A stretch of DNA of 64,000 nucleotides from Podospora pseudocomata (GCF_035222375.1 NW_026946364.1:868001-932000); one strand, 5' to 3'. Counted from the stretch's first letter, positions 36,813 to 48,353 are shown. Numbers and translations: made by a program. Notes: generated from the sequence alone by a model not told the origin.

Positions 36813-36968
36813 GATCTGAACCTTTGGGAGGGGGTGGAGAACCTTGACTCTGGTGCCGCTCCTGGTGTTGGGAAGGCATCGGGATCGTCGGGGTTGTTTA
36901 AGGAGGATGAGAGTGAAACGGAGGTGCGGTTGCGGAGGGCAGGGTCGGAAAATATTTGGTCTCCTTAG
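36813..36968 (+). other. In-frame open extension after the BAP31 stop codon
   Basis: Directly after the TAG at 36,810-36,812 the same frame stays open for 51 codons and stops at 36,966-36,968. The hypothetical peptide (DLNLWEGVENLDSGAAP..., ending RRAGSENIWSP) is hydrophilic, acidic and protein-like. It would place residues after the KKDK retrieval signal and so mask it. No intron that skips the stop keeps the frame. It may be read-through coding sequence, a decayed former C-terminus, or chance. Confidence 0.35.
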
Positions 36969-37613
36969 AGATAGGGAGATTGTGTAAGAGGAGAAGGAAT
37001 GGATGATGTGACTGAAAAGTGTGTATGGTTTTGAGGGAGTTGGGCTAGGGGCTTTTTCTTACCTACGTGTATTCATTAATGGCGAACTTTCATGGTTGTT
37101 TTACTCTGAATGAGACATTTACTTGATTACCAAACACACATTGACGGAGAGATACTTGGTTGCACTGTGTTTGGTCAAGACTGGAAAAGTCTTGTGCAAT
37201 GCAAATAGCACTGGTCAGGTATTTCAACACGAAGCACATAACCCTATCCAGGGACACGGCGATCCATATGCATGACTGTGGCTGTGGCTTTCTCAAGAGC
37301 TTTCACATCGGTAATATTTGGAAGGGAAACTTGTGGATGTGCAGAAAACCCAGTGTCTTTTCTCTATATCTATATACAACAAACACTAAGGGAAAAAGGC
37401 CCAACCAGGGCTGTCTATAACTATGCAAGCCCAAGAAATGCTAACAATCCGTCCAAAAAGTCTTTTAACGCCCAAAATAGTTTTCCTCCTGTCCCACTTT
37501 TTCCTTTCTCTATAAAGTAGTTAATTTTTTTTATACAAGAGCTTTTGTTACAATATATACATACACACCGTCCCTTTCCCCACATGGTGGTGGTGACATG
37601 CAAGTAGTAGTAC
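36969..37613. other. Convergent 3' region
   Basis: About 0.65 kb between two converging genes; AT-richer than its surroundings, as expected for two 3' UTRs. No gene seen. Confidence 0.5.
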
Positions 37614-39142
37614 TCAATACATGTCATACAAGTCGGGGAACAAGATCCCGTTCGCCATGGCGAGCACCTCCCTCTCAAAATCCGTATCCGCCTCCTCCTC
37701 GTCCCAAGGCAGCAGGCCCATCGCCCGAAGCCCTTCCTCCCCGCCGGCGTCGCTTATTTCTTGGACGCCTGGACGGCCAATGTAGTGTGCTTCTCCCCTG
37801 CCGTGACCGCTCCCGTAGCCGCACCCGTCAAAGAAATCTGGGCCGGGGCAGCCGAGGAGAAAAGATTTCCGCTGGCGGGAGAGGTAGAGGGCGTTTGTTT
37901 GGGTTAGGGGCACGCATGGGAGGTACATCACGCTTGCTGAGGGGGTGGGGGAGGAAGAGGTGATGGAGTGGATGAGGTCGGGGTGCCAGATTAGGTAGTC
38001 GCCTGGGGAGAGGTCGGGGATGTCGATTAGGGAGCGGCGGAGCTGGAGGTGGGGGTGGATGGACGAGTTTATTTCCTGGGCGTAGGAGGGGAGGGCGCCG
38101 TGGAGGATGGAGTTTGTGGGTGTGAATGCCCAGTTTTCTGATTCCGGGGAGGAGGAGGAAGAAGAAGAGGGGGAGAAGAAAGGGCGGAGGAGGAAGTAAG
38201 CTGTTGCGTGCTTGAGCAAAGGACAGACGCGCATGGAGGAGGGCCCCGGGGATAAGGCGAGCCAGCCTTGGTACATCCTGAAGATGGAGCATGCGCCGGC
38301 TTTGTGGTAGAGGTCCGAGGTTACTGTCAGACGGGTGCTGCTCTGTACGTGAGGTTAGTGGTGGTGCAAGAAATGATGGAACGCGGTAATTGACGAACCT
38401 CCCATGGGTTGTAATCTTCCCATTGCCCCTGGAATATCTCATTGTAGGTGCCTGCCCTTCCATACCCGTCCGTCTCCCATCTTTCCACACTGCCGCCATC
38501 AATATGAGCTGCCGCGGGGGACCTCGTGTCTGCCGTCTTTTGACCTGTCCTGATTCGGTCGGCATAAGTGATCGGGAAATTCGTGGTCACCCTCGCCTTT
38601 GGATCTTTCGAAGTCCATAACCCCATGGCAAAACGTTGAGCTTCCAAGACATTGGGGTGTCCCCTTGCCTTGATCTGAGCTGCACTCCAATACAGTTCCT
38701 GTAGGTCAGATTCCTGAGGAGTCCTTGGCCTTTTCTCTGCATTTTCGTCAAGATACCCCGTAGCTCCTTGGTACAAGTCCTCCGCAGTATCCCGTGGTAT
38801 CACATTGCGTATGATAGCAACGCCTCTCTGTCGAAGACCTTCCCGGAAGACCTCGGCCACCCCGGGTTTCTTGATGTTGGAAAAGTCGATGGTGGGGACA
38901 GCCTGTGACCCCAAAGATGATACAAGATCAACCTCGTCCGAGAGGCTCTGTATCAGGCGCTGCCATGAGGGCACAAGTGTCGATTCCTTTCCGGATACTA
39001 ATCTTTCCTTCAGGACACTAAACCGCCGCGGGAGGGGTATTGGCTCGGAGTACGATCGTGAAAGCATCTCATCCTTTCTCGACGGGGGTGAATGGCTCGC
39101 GGAGACTGGGGAGATCGGAAGAGGCCCTATAGAAATGGCCAT
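37614..39142 (-). CDS. DUF1479 family protein (Fe/2-oxoglutarate oxygenase-like)
   Basis: Exons 38,399-39,142 and 37,614-38,342; the 56-nt intron has a GTTCGT donor, CTAACC branch and GTACAG acceptor. The product is 490 residues, as expected for the family. The conserved start is VPTIDFSNI at 82-90, followed by RGVAIIRNVI at 106-115. AAHIDGGSVERWE contains the HxD pair (His213, Asp215) and YLIWHPDLIHSI supplies a later His, which together would bind iron in the cupin-like fold. WEDYNPWE, spanning the intron, and the downstream MYQGWLALSPGPSSM are typical of fungal members. Substrate is unknown. The ATG at 39,142 is preferred over one 33 nt upstream. Family membership is firm; enzymatic role is inference from fold. 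Confidence 0.85.
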
Positions 39143-39767
39143 GTCGGGGGATGCGCGCGAATAACATAGCAACACGGGAGGAGGTGCAGCTGCAATTCAG
39201 GAGCGCATATTGGATGCAGGAAAGAGTGGGAAGGACCCGGTATGTATTCAGCAGCTGCAAGAAGCAGCAGAGATATACACATTGTCAGTCGACAACGGTG
39301 ACGAATACGGCGTGGTTTCCATTGCTTGCCTCGGTGTGGGCATTGCTCCAAGGTCTGAAAGACGGTTGTCGATGCATCAAGATCCGAAAGTGGAAACCAA
39401 AAAGGTGTAAGTCGTTTGGGCCATGTCCCTGTCTCCCTACCAGGGGACCGCAAAGCGCAGAGACGGGCCGTCTGGCCGGACAAGACACCCCACGTAAATT
39501 CTACGATGGTCCCCCCAATAGGGGAATTTTAAGCACCCCTACCCAAAACCAAAGGCAACGATCCGAACAACTGTCTTGGTTGATTTCTCAAAGCTCTGCT
39601 AACGTCTCGCTTGCAATGTCCGCAAGTCCCTAGCTTCCCTTTGCAGGGCTGAAAAGAGCCTCTAATAAGAGCAGGGATCAGGGCTTTAACCCAAATGCAC
39701 TGTTGATCTGTCCCGACATGCCGATTCGCGCCGCGTGTTGTCCTTTTCTGGTTCCGTGATCTCGTTT
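39143..39767. other. Promoter of the DUF1479 gene and 3' flank of the HhH gene
   Basis: 625 bp between two minus-strand genes. Short overlapping frames only; no gene supported. Confidence 0.45.
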
Positions 39768-40810
39768 CTAAGCTTGTTTCCCTCGTTTGGAACGGCGGAT
39801 AGGGACGTTAGTGTCGGCATTGTCACCGGAAGTCTTCCTTTTGGCCGGTGGCTTAGACTTGGTGGTTTTCTCTTCGGGCTCTGTTTTGGTTGCCGGCTTG
39901 TCTTCCTGGTCCGTTGCCGCTCCCTTGTCGTTCTCCTCTGCCTTTTCCGCCGTGGCAGCCGCCTTTCCAGAGGCTTGGGTATGGTCGCCCCTCATAATGG
40001 CAAAAGCCACCTTTTCTATATCGACGGCCCTCACACCAAGCCTCTTCGCCAAGGCCTGGGCTTTCAGAGTCAACTGGGAGTACTCATTCTTGTTGTACTT
40101 GATGGGTCCCTTGGACCCATCATACTCCAGCCAATAAAAGGCCTCATCGGCAAAAAAGATGATGTTATCTGGAGCGTGAACAGCAAGTAGTAGCGAGGCG
40201 GTGGCCGGCCCGATGCCCTTGAGCTGAGTGAGAATATCCAGGGCCTGAGGCCACTGCTTCTTGGCCTGGTGGTACTGAGCTACGGCCTTTCGTATCGTCT
40301 CTTTCAAAGTCTTGGGATCGTTTGATGAAACGAGCTTCATGAGAGAGGGTCTGAATTTCCCATGGCGACTGTCACCTAAGTCAGTCCCACTGTGATGATA
40401 CCAAACTCTCGGTAACAGTAAATGAGACCAAAGAAACACCATCCCCACAACTGCAGTAGCATTGTTCAAAACACTGGATGACGACAAGTCTGGAGACGAG
40501 AAAACACATACAGCTTCCATTCGACCAGCAATTTGACATCTTCAATTGTCATTTGTCTGGGCTTTTCCTGGCCAAACTGCTCAAGGGCTTCGCCATATCG
40601 ATAGGCATCAAGCTCAGAAAGAGACTTTTGGCCTTCTTTGGCTACAATGCTGTATTAGTCCATGTGCAACTCTGACCGGAATAGTCTTGTCAGAGACATA
40701 CTGCCTTTGCTTTTGGAAATAGCCTCAAGACAGGCCGGGTATCTGCTAAGGTACTCATGAAATTCGCTGTCGGTTATATTATCCGCAGACGGGATGGTCG
40801 AGCTTCCCAT
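39768..40810 (-). CDS. Helix-hairpin-helix (HhH-GPD-like) protein, possible DNA glycosylase relative
   Basis: Three exons: 40,702-40,810, 40,512-40,641 and 39,768-40,368; donors GTATGT twice, branches CTAAT and CTGAC. The product is 279 residues. The core has a helix-hairpin-helix LKGIGPATASLLLA (GIG at 131-133) followed 23 residues later by an Asp (FFADEAF, Asp154), the spacing at which HhH-GPD glycosylases keep their catalytic Asp. The Lys found in bifunctional endonuclease III enzymes (GVGRK) is replaced by Ala, and no iron-sulphur cysteines follow. The tail from about 205 is Lys/Glu-rich, ends in RRSKRGKQA and looks like a nuclear signal. An open frame extends 101 codons upstream of the chosen ATG, so a longer N-terminus is possible. 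DNA binding is likely; catalysis is unproven. Confidence 0.75.
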
Positions 40811-41848
40811 TGCGGCTCTTGGTACAGATTGCGGTCTTGATGCCGGGCCAGGGTTGTATCGCAGGAACAACGGTCGCGATCCGCGAGATCCACCAGGCTC
40901 AATCCGACGGGTCGCTGTCCGGGAGCTCGTGCCGTTGATACGTTGATACGGTATTCGTCGATGCGAAGACCAGCAATACGCCCGAGTTAAGGCCAGATCA
41001 ACCGAGATTTTTTTTTCTGAGTGAGAAAGTTGAAGAACACGACCCAAGCAATGAGGTTGAACGAAACGTTTTCCTGATTCGGCCCACAATGGCGATGAGA
41101 GTGAGAATGACACCGAGTCGGATGATGATGGCGCTTCACCGGGAGAGGGATGCTGGTTTTTTCTTAATACGGGTTTGCGAAACGGCGGCTAAGCGGGAGA
41201 TAACCCAAGATTAACGAGACCAATGCAGGAACCGACGAGGGGAGGGTTTCTGGAAGATGTGGAAGGTGTGCCGGTGTCGATTGACGAGACGCGATGAGAA
41301 GCGCGTCAGTGGTGTAATCAAACACCACCAAAAATGATGACAACGGGAGGCTTCAAAATACGCCAACGAGATCCCGAAACTGTTTCAAAAGGTTCCGAAG
41401 ACGAAGATGAAGGAGATCATTCAAGCCGAGTATAAAAGCACACTCTCATGGAAAGATATGCAACATCACAGAAGGCCCCTCTCTCACTCAGGGTCTTCCT
41501 TCATTTCTGTACCAAGCACTTAAACCCCTGCTGATAATCATCAATATAGTTGCCCGTCACTGGGCCGTTGGCAGCTGCAAGACGACAGACTGGTCCGTGC
41601 ACCCAATCAATCCAGCCCACTTCGACCACGAGCCCACCTCAGGCTCCAGTCAAAAAATTGGCGGCGGGACTTGTAGCCGCTGACTGGAATTCCAAAGACT
41701 CTCTCTCACCTTCGCGCCACTTTTACCCGCTGACCGCAAAGGAAGAAAAAAACATACAGACTTCATAGCCTTCACCGTACTTCCATAACGGACCAACCCT
41801 TACTCCTCACTCAATTTTTTACCCGTAAACAAAACCTAAACCGACAAA
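40811..41848. promoter_or_regulatory. Divergent promoter region of the HhH gene and the SERF-type gene
   Basis: About 1.04 kb between outward-facing starts. A perfect TATAAAAG at 41,431-41,438 points to the right, 411 bp before the SERF-type start. That implies a leader of roughly 370 nt or an unseen short first exon. Confidence 0.5.
41431..41438 (+). promoter_or_regulatory. TATA box
   Basis: Perfect TATAAAAG in the plus direction, followed by a CT-rich stretch suitable for initiation. The next plus-strand gene begins at 41,849. Confidence 0.45.
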
Positions 41849-42327
41849 ATGGGTGGAGGTAACGTACGTGCAGATCCTCTTGCATCCCCTCCGTCCCCCG
41901 ACATGTGCCCCAAAACGTTCCCCCCCCAGATCCTCTTCCCCGTTTCTTGCCCGCTCGGCCGTGAAGGGCCCGGCCGGCGCGGCCCTTCAAAACTACGTGG
42001 CACAGCGGAATAAGGTACTGACAGAAAGTCAATATAGGGAGCCAAGGCCGCGCAGAAGCGTGCCCGCAACGCAAAGGATGCTGCCCCCAAGGCCGCTTCT
42101 CAGCTCAAGAGCGTAGGTACTCCGTGTCTGGTGTGGGCAACAAGAAGCAGATTGCTGATGTGATACCTGATAAACAGAACGAGAAGGCCATGAACATCAT
42201 CTGCAACATCTGCAAGCAGACCTTCCTCTCGACCTCCCGCAAGCCCCAGCTCGAGCAGCACTCCAGCAGCGGCAAGCACGCCGGGAAACACACGTTTGAG
42301 CAGTGCTTCCCCGAATACAAGGAGTAG
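41849..42327 (+). CDS. Small SERF/4F5-type protein with C2H2 zinc-binding C-terminus
   Basis: Three exons: 41,849-41,863, 42,038-42,112 and 42,178-42,327; 79 residues. The first exon holds only MGGGN. The N-terminal MGGGNGAKAAQKRARNAKD is a 4F5/SERF-type basic segment. The C-terminal half has a zinc site of Cys39, Cys42, His58 and His64 (CNICKQTFL...QLEQHSSSGKH), the arrangement of the small zf-met2 (plant At2g23090-like) family. These proteins are nearly universal in eukaryotes, abundant and poorly understood; nucleic-acid or chaperone-like roles have been suggested. Intron 1 is 174 nt, long for this window. Exon phases are all 0 and the frame closes cleanly. Confidence 0.9.
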
Positions 42328-42733
42328 GAAATGTCTACTATCTGAACGGTCAATGACCAACATTGCATAAAAACAAACAAAAAAAATGGCGAAGCGGGCG
42401 GCGCTAGGCAAACAGACAGGCAGGACAAAGCTAGGCGTAGGGTATGGGCATGATGGGCGACGCAGCAGGCGTGATGGCATCAGCGAACTGGCGTAACGAG
42501 GTTGATATTCGGGATATGGTTTGGATTTTTTGACGGGCATCCTCCTGGTTCTGGATGGGCATGACTGACTGGAAGTTTTCTGGCCATAGGCACTAGCTCG
42601 TCCAGAAGAAACAGAGGCATGATATGGATCACGTATTGGTATGAGACTGCTGTGAAAAAACTTCCATGATGAAAACCAAGGCTATGCTGTACTCCCTTGA
42701 ACCCAAAAACTCCAAACTAAAAGCACCAGTCCT
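42328..42733. other. Convergent 3' region
   Basis: About 0.4 kb shared by the 3' ends of two converging genes. No gene seen. Confidence 0.5.
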
Positions 42734-43994
42734 TTAATGAGCCTCCACAGCCTTCCCCTCGCCTACAATGGGCACCGCCTCCACGACGGGACTCTTCTTC
42801 CTCGCCAATGCAGCCTGCTCAGCCCTCACGCTCTCCAAAATGTCCGGATACCAAATCTCACCCACATCCTGATGGCTCTTGACCCGGTTCCTCAACGTCG
42901 CCTCCCCCAACGTCTTGGCCACCCCTCCCTTCCTAAACGTAAACTCAACATCATCCAACCTTCCCCCATTCTCCTCCAGCACCCTCCTCCTCAGTTCCTT
43001 AATCTCCTCCTTCACCTGTCCCACCCCCACATTCTCCAAATCCTCAAACTCTGCGTCCCCGCTCACGCCCTGAAAGAAAGGAATGCTATACCTCGCCCCT
43101 TTGCCCGCCTCCGGAGACAAGACCCTGTGCGTAGTACTCACACAAACCCCCTGAGTGAGCGCCTCCAGCCCCTGCCCTATCGCCACGACAAGCGTCCCGT
43201 CAATAGGAGGGCAATCAATCCACTCCCCCCTCATATTCTGCACCTGCAATCCCCTGTGCTGACTAGCCTGCAGCAAGTAACTACTCAGCATACTATCCTT
43301 GTGCGGCCCAACCCCTTGATTTCCCTTCCCGCTCCCCAACGTGCCCACGTCGGGATACTTTACAATCTTGAGCTTGTGCTGCTGCGTTTGGTTTTGTCTC
43401 CCGCCGAAGCCAGGGCCGTCAAAGTACTTGTTGAATGCGCCGGGAGGGAGGTCGATGGCCTCGGCGATGAGGGAGGTGAAGGAAATGGATATCTCCCCCA
43501 TGCGGTTCATGTACTCGGTGAATGTCTCCCGGAAGTTGGGCAAGATGGATGAAGAGGGCCACTGGTTAGGCGCGAGGAGGTTGTCGTATAAGGGGGCGTC
43601 GGGGCCGGGGAGGGGGTGCTCAGTAGACAAGTCGATTTGCTCGCGGTGGTCGATCCCACCGGCGGTGATCTCGGCAGAGAGACGGGAGTAGCCCAGGAAG
43701 GAGGGGGCGTTTTTCATTTCGATTTTGAGTCTTATATCTCCTGGTTAGTTATATGTGAGAGAAAGGATAAAAGGGGAGAAGAAGGGGAACGGACTTTTCT
43801 TCTTCGGGAATGTCAAAAAAGGCTTTGCCCTCGCGGATGACTTGTTTGAAGAGCTCATCTGGGATGCCGACGTTTTTAAGATACAAGAACCCGACTTCCA
43901 TGAGGGCATGGCGCAGCTCGGCGAGGAACTGCGGTTTCGTCGCTGGGTCTGAGGCCTGAGCCAGGTCGAGGATGGGGATGGATGTAAAGGACAT
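42734..43994 (-). CDS. Isopenicillin-N-synthase-like 2-oxoglutarate/Fe(II) oxygenase
   Basis: Exons 43,795-43,994 and 42,734-43,730; 398 residues. The intron (43,731-43,794) has an unusual GTCCGT donor but a good ATAACTAACC branch. The N-terminal DIOX_N domain starts SIPILDLAQ and includes EVGFLYLKNVGIP at 33-45. The oxygenase fold carries the iron ligands His210, Asp212 (GVGPHKDSML) and His268 (STTHRVLSP), and the co-substrate Arg280-x-Ser282 pair (GARYSIPFF). All catalytic residues are present. Fungal members hydroxylate or desaturate small molecules, but substrates differ and none can be assigned. No biosynthetic backbone gene lies near, so this is not obviously part of a metabolite cluster. 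Confidence 0.87.
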
Positions 43995-44643
43995 TGTGAT
44001 CGTCACTGAGGATTGGAGTGATATGTGAGAGCCGCCTGTATCTCCGTGTCTGAGAGGGAAAAGTCTTAAACAAAGAGTCAAGAATGAAAACACGCGAAAG
44101 AAAAAGTAGACTGCTTATAAATAGACCACCGGCCTACAGAATGAATGTTTCAAGAGGGTATCTTAATGATCCAATCGGATACAATATGCAGCTACACTTA
44201 TATCTCTAGCTTCCTTAGCATCTGTCCGATGTCAGGCCATGTTTCCCATCACCCTCAAATGGCGTAATCGGTCGACATCGGAGCTGCTCCATACCCAGCC
44301 CCGCATTTACTCACGGGGTGCGGGTCACAAAGCCCGGGTTTACCCCCTTTTCTCCAACGGCACGCCCATACCCATTCCCTTCCTTTGAAGCTTCCATGTT
44401 CGGGCCGGCTTGGTCCAAATGCCGGGCGTACTGTGCCCTTCCCTCCCGCTTACGGATGGGTCCTTACCGGACAAAACCATGCCGATTTCGTATTATGGCC
44501 TACAACTCTGGGCCCAAGCCACTTTTGCTTATTTCCTTTCCAATCTCTTGATTAGATAAATCTGCTCTCCAATGGCGCGAGCTGTTTCTGGAGGGGCATT
44601 TGTGTGTGCCTCGACGTCCTGTTCGTAGACTGAAATGTCGAAA
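43995..44643. other. Promoter of the oxygenase gene and 3' flank of nan1
   Basis: 649 bp between two minus-strand genes. A TATTTATAAG on the minus strand near 44,115-44,124 could serve as a TATA element for the oxygenase. No gene seen. Confidence 0.4.
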
Positions 44644-47588
44644 TCACTCCGAGGAGGTGGGCTTCGCGCACCACATCGCCGCCAGTTGGGAGAAGCTGCC
44701 GTCAAGAGGGGCGAGCGCGAATGTGGGCGCGACGTTGAAGGCTTGGACCACGTGCTGTTGGGCTACAACAGCTGCATGATCGTTGTCATCCACCTCCATC
44801 GGATCCACATCCTCCATCTCTTCATCGCTGACTTCTTCGTCCTGCAAGACCAACGCATCCTGCACAGGTTGCGTCTCAACTGTGTCATCCATGGTCATGT
44901 GGTCCATAGGCTTGAGGATCAGTGGCTGCTCGACAGCGTCGGTCACAGCCCAGATCTGAGCCGCGGAATCAACCACCACGAAACCAGATGACCCCGGAGC
45001 AGCCAATACAGATGTGATGAGATGAGGGAATTGTTGCACCAGTTGTGGTTCCTGGTCATCAAGTGAGAAAACCGTCAGCTCAGATCTGGCGCCCTTCTTC
45101 AGCTTGTCCTGCCGAGGGTGTGGGATAGGTGCTGCCAGGGCGAACGTCCGTGACTGGTGGTTGACGGCCAGTTGGGTAAGGCGTTTGGCGGCGAGAGAAG
45201 TATCCTTGAGCTTGTAGCTGTACAGCAGCTCGTCTGACACCGTGTCGTAAACGGCAATGTCCTCGGATAGCAAGATCAAGCACGAACCCATACTCTGGAT
45301 GCTACGGACTTCTCCGCGGATGATACCTGAGATAACATCCCGAATCGTACCGGTTTGTGTGTCAATGGCAACAACAAGACCCTCGGTAGAGACCCGGTAG
45401 GCAGCAAAGAGGATCGACCCGTCTTCAGAGTAGGCGACCGCGCCACTGCGGAACACTTTTCTGGTCTCCTCAACCAGGTCTTCTTGCTTTTCACGCACAG
45501 GGAGCGTGACAGCGCGAGAGCAGTGCCAGCTGCGAAGTGGTTCCCCATCATGTCCTTTGACCGCAAGACCGTCTCGGATGCGGTACTGTGTAGACCAGAA
45601 CCGTACCACACCATCGTTTCCAATGGTCGCAAACCTGGAGAAAACTGGGTCGCTGGCAACATCGAAGATAGCTTGAGGAAGATCGGTGTGATGCGCCTCA
45701 TTGACCCTGGTAACCAGCTCAAGTGAGTTATCCTCATGAACCTCCCAGAACTTGAGGTAGATCTCCTTCCTTTGCCGAGCAGCCTCGGCAACAGTCTTGG
45801 ACCCAGTCAAGAAAGCGGCCGTGTCCCTTTCAGGGGGTTGCCACTCATCGATCGACGCCAACCACTTCCCGTCTTTAGAAAAGGAGAGACTTGTGGCCGT
45901 TGGCTCCATAATTGGCTGGCCATCCCTTGTGATATTGGCCTCTGTAGAGCTGGTGCGTGCAATCGCGTGCTTAGACACACCCTGAAATGAAGCAAGGTCG
46001 AAGACCTGAACAAGAGGAGCGGATACAGTTGTCCCGGCTCCCTGTGTAGCCTGCTGCCCATTTCCAACACACAGGAACATCTGAGAAGGGTTGCGCGGAT
46101 TGGATGTGGCCACCACGGGAGCCGAGATTTCATCGGCTGACCGCCAGACACGACGAACCAAGGATTCCTTCGAAGGCGTCTCTTCTAGCACAAGAGACTG
46201 GATGCCAGAAACATACATGGTCGGCTTCATCTCAGCAGTCGAAAGAACCATGGTGGAATTGTCGTCGAGATGGACGGCGTACGATGCACCGCGCGGCGAA
46301 ATGGTGATGTTTTCGATGGTTGCTGACAGATGAGGAAGAGTTTCCGTCCGACCGGCATCAATCTGCCAAAGAACCAAGACAGTTTCGGCGCCACCAGAGA
46401 TGAGATAGTTTCCTGACATCGATTAGCATGTTGCGAGCGGTTCTGAGCACATGCAGTCCTTACCATCTCTAGACAACTTAACGCTATGAACAGCTCTCCG
46501 ATGCCAATGGAGCTTCGTAGGCTGCAAGGTGCGCTCTGCAATTCCAGACAATACATCATTGTACAAGTAGATGGCACCCCGAGCGCAACCGACGACCACA
46601 TCAGCTCTGATGAGTTTCTTGTCCTTCAATACAGGATGAACATCCAGACAGCTGATGATATCGGGAAGGTCGAAAGAGTGGAAGTCGAATTTTAGCGTGT
46701 CGATGGAAGCGACCTTGCTCGCCTTGAAGTAGCCAATGTGCAAAGTTGTTTTCGCAGCGGCAACAATCAGCCTCCCACTAGCAGCGAACCGAAGCATCTG
46801 AGGACTTTGATCGAAACTGTGAAGAAGCAACCCCTCCCCTTTCCCTTCTAACAGGCTCTCCCTCGTATGGGCGACGATTTGCGCAGAGGTAGGAGTAGTG
46901 TTCTGAAGGACGAGAAGCACATCGATTTTGGAATTGGGAAGGTCAATCGCATCGACAGACATATCGACAAGGTTGCTGGAAGTGATGGTGAATGGGGTGT
47001 CAGATCCAGTGCCTAATCTCCAATTGATGTTCCAGATACGGCCATCAGAGCAGGCAACCCAAATGTAGGCTCCCTGAGTCTTGGACAGCGATGTGGCCAC
47101 GATATGGGCTGGCGTGGTCGCATTTTCGCTGTCTGTCTCTGTCAATGGGATAGGGATACGGCGGATCGGCAGGGAGCTTTCGGTGGAAAATACTTGGATC
47201 GAAGTATTGTAGGTTATTATGAGAAACCTAGGTATGTCAGTCAGGATGGAATCTGTGAGTAGCTGTCCCCCTCCTGGCATTCTTACTTCTCGTCTGGGGA
47301 AAAGATGGGATCAATGTTGAGCATCCGGCCGCCCATTGGGGGTTGGACCTTCCACTGTGACTGTGACGATACACCTGGCAAGCCTGAATGTCCATTTATC
47401 GGCTGAAGGCTTGTGTCGTCTGTGTGGCTTGTTTGGTTGGCTCCTTCCCCGTTCAACGCATCTGCCTTCTCCTGTTCTGTTTTGCGACGGTGCTTCTTCT
47501 GCTGCGCTTGTGCCGAGTCGTCTTTTGGTTCACGTTTCCGCTTTTTCAACGAGGCGCTGTCGCCGTTGGTATCTGTTTTTGACGGCAT
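44644..47588 (-). CDS. nan1: U3 snoRNP / t-UTP WD40 protein Nan1 (Utp17, WDR75)
   Basis: Three exons: 47,287-47,588, 46,464-47,227 and 44,644-46,412; introns of 59 and 51 nt with GTAAGA and GTAAGG donors. The product is 944 residues. A basic disordered N-terminus (KKRKREPKDD, KKHRRKTEQEK) precedes two WD40 propellers. HWHRRAVHSVKLSRDG followed by NYLISGGAETVLVLWQID is a strong Nan1 signature, as is SYAVHLDDNSTMVLSTAEMK. The tail is acidic. Nan1 belongs to the t-UTP/UtpA group that binds nascent pre-rRNA and couples Pol I transcription with 18S processing in the nucleolus. It shares a 457-bp promoter with rpb10, another ribosome-production gene. Identity is firm. Confidence 0.92.
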
Positions 47589-48045
47589 CGTGTGAAAGAG
47601 CAGCAACTGACGTCTGACCTTTTCTGGGGGATCTCGGCGAGAAATCAATGCTGTAATGTCGAGAATGGAATCAAACAGCCCAAGCTTCGCACGCCCAGTC
47701 CAGTCGCCAATTGCGACTAAGCGGAAGAAATTTTGGCGGAGTCGCAAAAAAAGTTACAGTGGGGCCGGTTGCTTATCGGCGATAAGCACGAGCCAATCCC
47801 TGTCCCTGAGACAAAGATTTGCGGCAACTTTCAGAGGTCTCGGCAGGCGTCGCGACAACTTCAGCGCATCCATCCACTTTCTGCCCAGTCATCACTGACC
47901 GACACTTTTCTGCCGGCATCTCCCACCGCAAAACCCAGGGCTCCCAATACATCAACTTCTCCGGCTTCAGAAACATCTTCCGGAACACCCTTTCACATTA
48001 GACTCCACCCAAGCTCGACGCGCATCTATCTACACTCTCGACAAA
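47589..48045. promoter_or_regulatory. Bidirectional promoter of nan1 and rpb10
   Basis: 457 bp between the starts of a pre-rRNA processing factor and a subunit common to RNA polymerases I, II and III. It contains a perfect GATA-type palindrome (listed next) and an inverted GCGACT/AGTCGC pair near 47,714-47,745. Confidence 0.6.
47771..47787. promoter_or_regulatory. Perfect GATA palindrome
   Basis: GCTTATC, three bases (GGC), then GATAAGC: a 7-bp perfect inverted repeat giving two head-to-head GATAAG sites. GATA factors bind this core, and paired sites raise affinity. It lies roughly mid-way in the nan1/rpb10 promoter. Confidence 0.5.
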
Positions 48046-48353
48046 ATGATTATTCCGGTTCGCTGCTTCTCATGTGGCAAGGTCGTGGGTGACCTTTGGG
48101 AAAAGTTCGTTGTCTTGATCGAGGACAGAGGGCTCGCTGATGGAGAGGCCCTTGATGAGCTCGGCTGCAAGCGCTACTGCTGCCGTCGCATGGTCATGAC
48201 CCACGTTGACTTGATCGAGAAGCTTCTGAAGTACGAATTTTGTTCGGGCACACTTTTCTGACTGGATTTGGCTGACACCCTCGCTCTAGGTACACTCCCG
48301 ATGGCCGCAACAGCAAGAAGCTCAGCATGGCCAACCCTGGTCACATGGAATAA
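48046..48353 (+). CDS. rpb10: RNA polymerases I, II and III subunit RPB10 (ABC10-beta)
   Basis: Exons 48,046-48,230 and 48,290-48,353; the 59-nt intron has a GTACGA donor, CTGACAC branch and CTCTAG acceptor. The product is 82 residues. [20 protein letters not shown] and the later [20 protein letters not shown] are the near-invariant Rpb10 blocks. Cys7, Cys10 and the Cys-Cys pair of YCCRRM bind zinc. The last residues ([12 protein letters not shown]) extend slightly past the yeast protein. Rpb10 stabilises the Rpb3-Rpb11 platform in all three nuclear polymerases. Confidence 0.96.
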
